The translations under genes were made by a program, and so were the position numbers. Source: Hyphomicrobiales bacterium (GTDB lineage: Bacteria; Pseudomonadota; Alphaproteobacteria; Rhizobiales; Beijerinckiaceae). Taken from it: a DNA stretch of 15,547 nt. The notes under the pieces are model-generated. The model had not been told where the DNA came from. It saw only the letters and a program-made list of their open reading frames with translations, and did not search any database. The stretch covers positions 1-15,547 of the forward strand of contig OMIJ01000140.1 of the NCBI GenBank assembly GCA_900299065.1, in the 5' to 3' direction. The first letter of the stretch is position 1, and the number at the start of each line of letters is the position of its first letter. Positions 14,719 through 15,547 of the stretch are shown here, in pieces.

Positions 14719-14747
14719 ATTACATCGACACACAGCGTTACTGGCAA
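14719..14747 (-). promoter_or_regulatory. Candidate sigma-70-type promoter of the ABC transporter gene
   Basis: On the minus strand TTGCCA (14742-14747) and TGTAAT (14719-14724) are separated by 17 bases, and the transcript would start about 30 bases before the ATG. It lies between the ihfA stop and the ABC start, a 104-base gap without an intrinsic terminator. A match by eye only. Confidence 0.4.
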
Positions 14748-14786
14748 GGTCAAAGACGCCGAAATGACAGAGCGTCATATGCCTGA

Positions 14787-15113
14787 TCAGACATCCGATT
14801 CCAGATGATCGTCCGTCTTGATGCCGTTGACGGCATCGATCAAGCGGGGTGAGGGCTTGAAAGTCATCACCCGGCGGGCGGTGATCGGATATTCCTTGCC
14901 CGTTTTAGGATTGCGACCGACTCTTGGGCGCTTGTTGCGCACAGTAAATGTCCCAAAGCCGCGCAGCTTCACCACTTCGCCATTCTCAAGAGAGCTGCAA
15001 ATCTCGCCAATCGTCGCTTCGACAATTTCCTTGGCTTCATTTCGAGAAAGGCCGGGGCCATTTACATAGACAGCGTGCATCAGGTCTGCACGAGTGAGTG
15101 TCTTGTTGGTCAT
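14787..15113 (-). CDS. ihfA: Integration host factor alpha subunit (IhfA)-like DNA-bending protein
   Basis: A 108-residue member of the HU/IHF family. The pattern RGFGTFTVR (51-59), GRNPKTG (66-72, intercalating Pro69 at the tip of the beta arm) and PITARRVMTFKPSPRL (76-91) is closer to IHF-alpha than to HU or IHF-beta. IHF-alpha pairs with IHF-beta to bend DNA sharply at specific sites in promoters, recombination and replication. A short acidic tail (about 99-108) extends past the normal end. No clear ribosome site precedes the ATG. It sits between groEL (with its own terminator) and the ABC transporter; the partner ihfB and the fabH/pheT neighbours common for ihfA are not here. An HU-type paralogue is the alternative. 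Confidence 0.82.
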   Translation of the reverse strand: MTNKTLTRADLMHAVYVNGPGLSRNEAKEIVEATIGEICSSLENGEVVKLRGFGTFTVRNKRPRVGRNPKTGKEYPITARRVMTFKPSPRLIDAVNGIKTDDHLESDV

Positions 15114-15397
15114 GATCGGACAAAGGCTCGTTCTGGTTATTACAATTGTTTAGTCTTCAGTCATGGTCAGAAAAGCGTAGCCCGTCAGGCTGTCGATTAT
15201 GATCCACTAGCACCAAGACAATCGTTTCTAGGGAAATATTAGACACTTATTGGCACGCGAGACAAGGGCGAAATTGCTGATTGGCAAGAGAAAATTCCAA
15301 AATCTTATAAAAATTATCTCTCATCGCACTGCATCAAAGCCTCGCAGACTGTATAAAGTCTATATTTGAGCCTCTATTGAGAAAAAATGGTGCTCAA
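15114..15397 (-). promoter_or_regulatory. Non-coding region upstream of ihfA with two promoter candidates
   Basis: No gene is visible here. On the minus strand TTGTCT (15260-15265) with TAATAT (15236-15241) at 18 bases, and TTGTCT (15216-15221) with TAATCG (15194-15199) at 16 bases, are possible promoters for ihfA; they would give leaders of roughly 115 and 75 bases. A short dyad AGACT-N6-AGTCT lies at 15346-15361. The rest is AT-rich sequence with no recognisable RNA or repeat. Confidence 0.35.
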
Positions 15398-15428
15398 CAA
15401 AAAAGAAGGGCGGCCAAGATGGCCGCCC
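15398..15428 (-). terminator. Intrinsic terminator of groEL
   Basis: A perfect 9-bp GC-rich stem, GGGCGGCCA (15408-15416) and TGGCCGCCC (15420-15428), has a 3-base loop. On the minus strand it is followed by TTC and a six-T run (plus-strand A run 15399-15404). It lies 22 bases past the groEL stop. Confidence 0.95.
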
Positions 15429-15449
15429 TCTGTTCTCAATTCAGACGAC

Positions 15450-15547
15450 TTAGAAGTCCATGCCGCCCATTCCGCCACCGGGCATCGGGGGCATGGGTGT
15501 GTCCTTCTTGGGCTTGTCGGCGATCATGGCCTCAGTGGTGACCAGCA
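15450..15547 (-). CDS. groEL: Chaperonin GroEL, C-terminal end only
   Basis: Only the last 32 codons are in the window; the gene enters from the right edge and ends in TAA at 15450-15452. The visible residues include TTEAMIADKPKKDT and the terminal PGGGMGGMDF, the flexible Gly/Met tail that lines the bottom of the chaperonin chamber. This is diagnostic of a typical GroEL. A groES partner would lie further right. A strong terminator follows. Confidence 0.95.
   Translation of the reverse strand, partial: LVTTEAMIADKPKKDTPMPPMPGGGMGGMDF

Noticed and set aside
15114..15397. Possible small RNA or riboswitch upstream of ihfA
   Set aside because: I found no strong hairpin followed by a T run inside this stretch and no known aptamer pattern; only weak promoter-like boxes.
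1..15547. Mobile element, prophage, CRISPR or defence island
   Set aside because: No transposase, integrase, terminal inverted repeats, repeat-spacer structure or defence-type protein was seen; gene content looks like stable chromosome.

Overview
The window looks like a chromosomal segment of an alphaproteobacterium, probably of the Hyphomicrobiales (Rhizobiales) type. This is judged from protein style only: an L,D-transpeptidase with a second degenerate YkuD half, a SbmA/BacA-type ABC transporter with its own ATPase, IHF-alpha, a GroEL tail ending in GGGMGGMDF, and a Tat-exported molybdenum hydroxylase. Base composition is moderate (a little above 50% GC) and fairly even. I see no insertion sequence, prophage, CRISPR array, tRNA or rRNA. 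The whole window reads as ordinary single-copy genes, with intact frames in all of them.

Left part (1-5000, all on the minus strand): the N-terminal 298 codons of a secreted HAF-repeat protein that runs off the left edge; a 717-residue animal-type haem peroxidase fused to RTX calcium-binding repeats (a peroxicin), followed by a strong terminator; and a 505-residue L,D-transpeptidase. The gap between the last two holds three closely packed dyads. A divergent region with a 7+7 bp dyad separates the transpeptidase from a small secreted Sel1-repeat protein on the plus strand (5136-5672). These four are all predicted envelope or extracellular proteins.

Centre (5879-9971, plus strand): a tightly coupled three-gene operon for a periplasmic molybdenum hydroxylase of the xanthine dehydrogenase family, in the order [2Fe-2S] subunit (twin-arginine signal), Mo-cofactor subunit, FAD subunit. 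The FAD subunit has a four-cysteine insertion of the kind that binds an extra [4Fe-4S] cluster in PaoB and HcrB. The operon ends in a clear intrinsic terminator. A beta-hydroxyacid dehydrogenase-like gene starts only 21 bases later, and is convergent (4-base gap) with an alpha/beta hydrolase on the minus strand. Substrates of the Mo enzyme, the dehydrogenase and the hydrolase cannot be read from the sequence. Their proximity permits a shared catabolic or detoxification role but does not prove it.

Right part (11880-15547): a secreted META/HslJ-domain protein (plus), then on the minus strand a SbmA/BacA-like transmembrane-ATPase fusion, an ihfA-like gene and the C-terminal end of groEL with its terminator. 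The most notable content is the molybdenum hydroxylase operon (extra cysteines upstream of the Tat motif, extra Fe-S cluster, atypical active-site loop), the RTX peroxidase, and several unassigned operator-like repeats.
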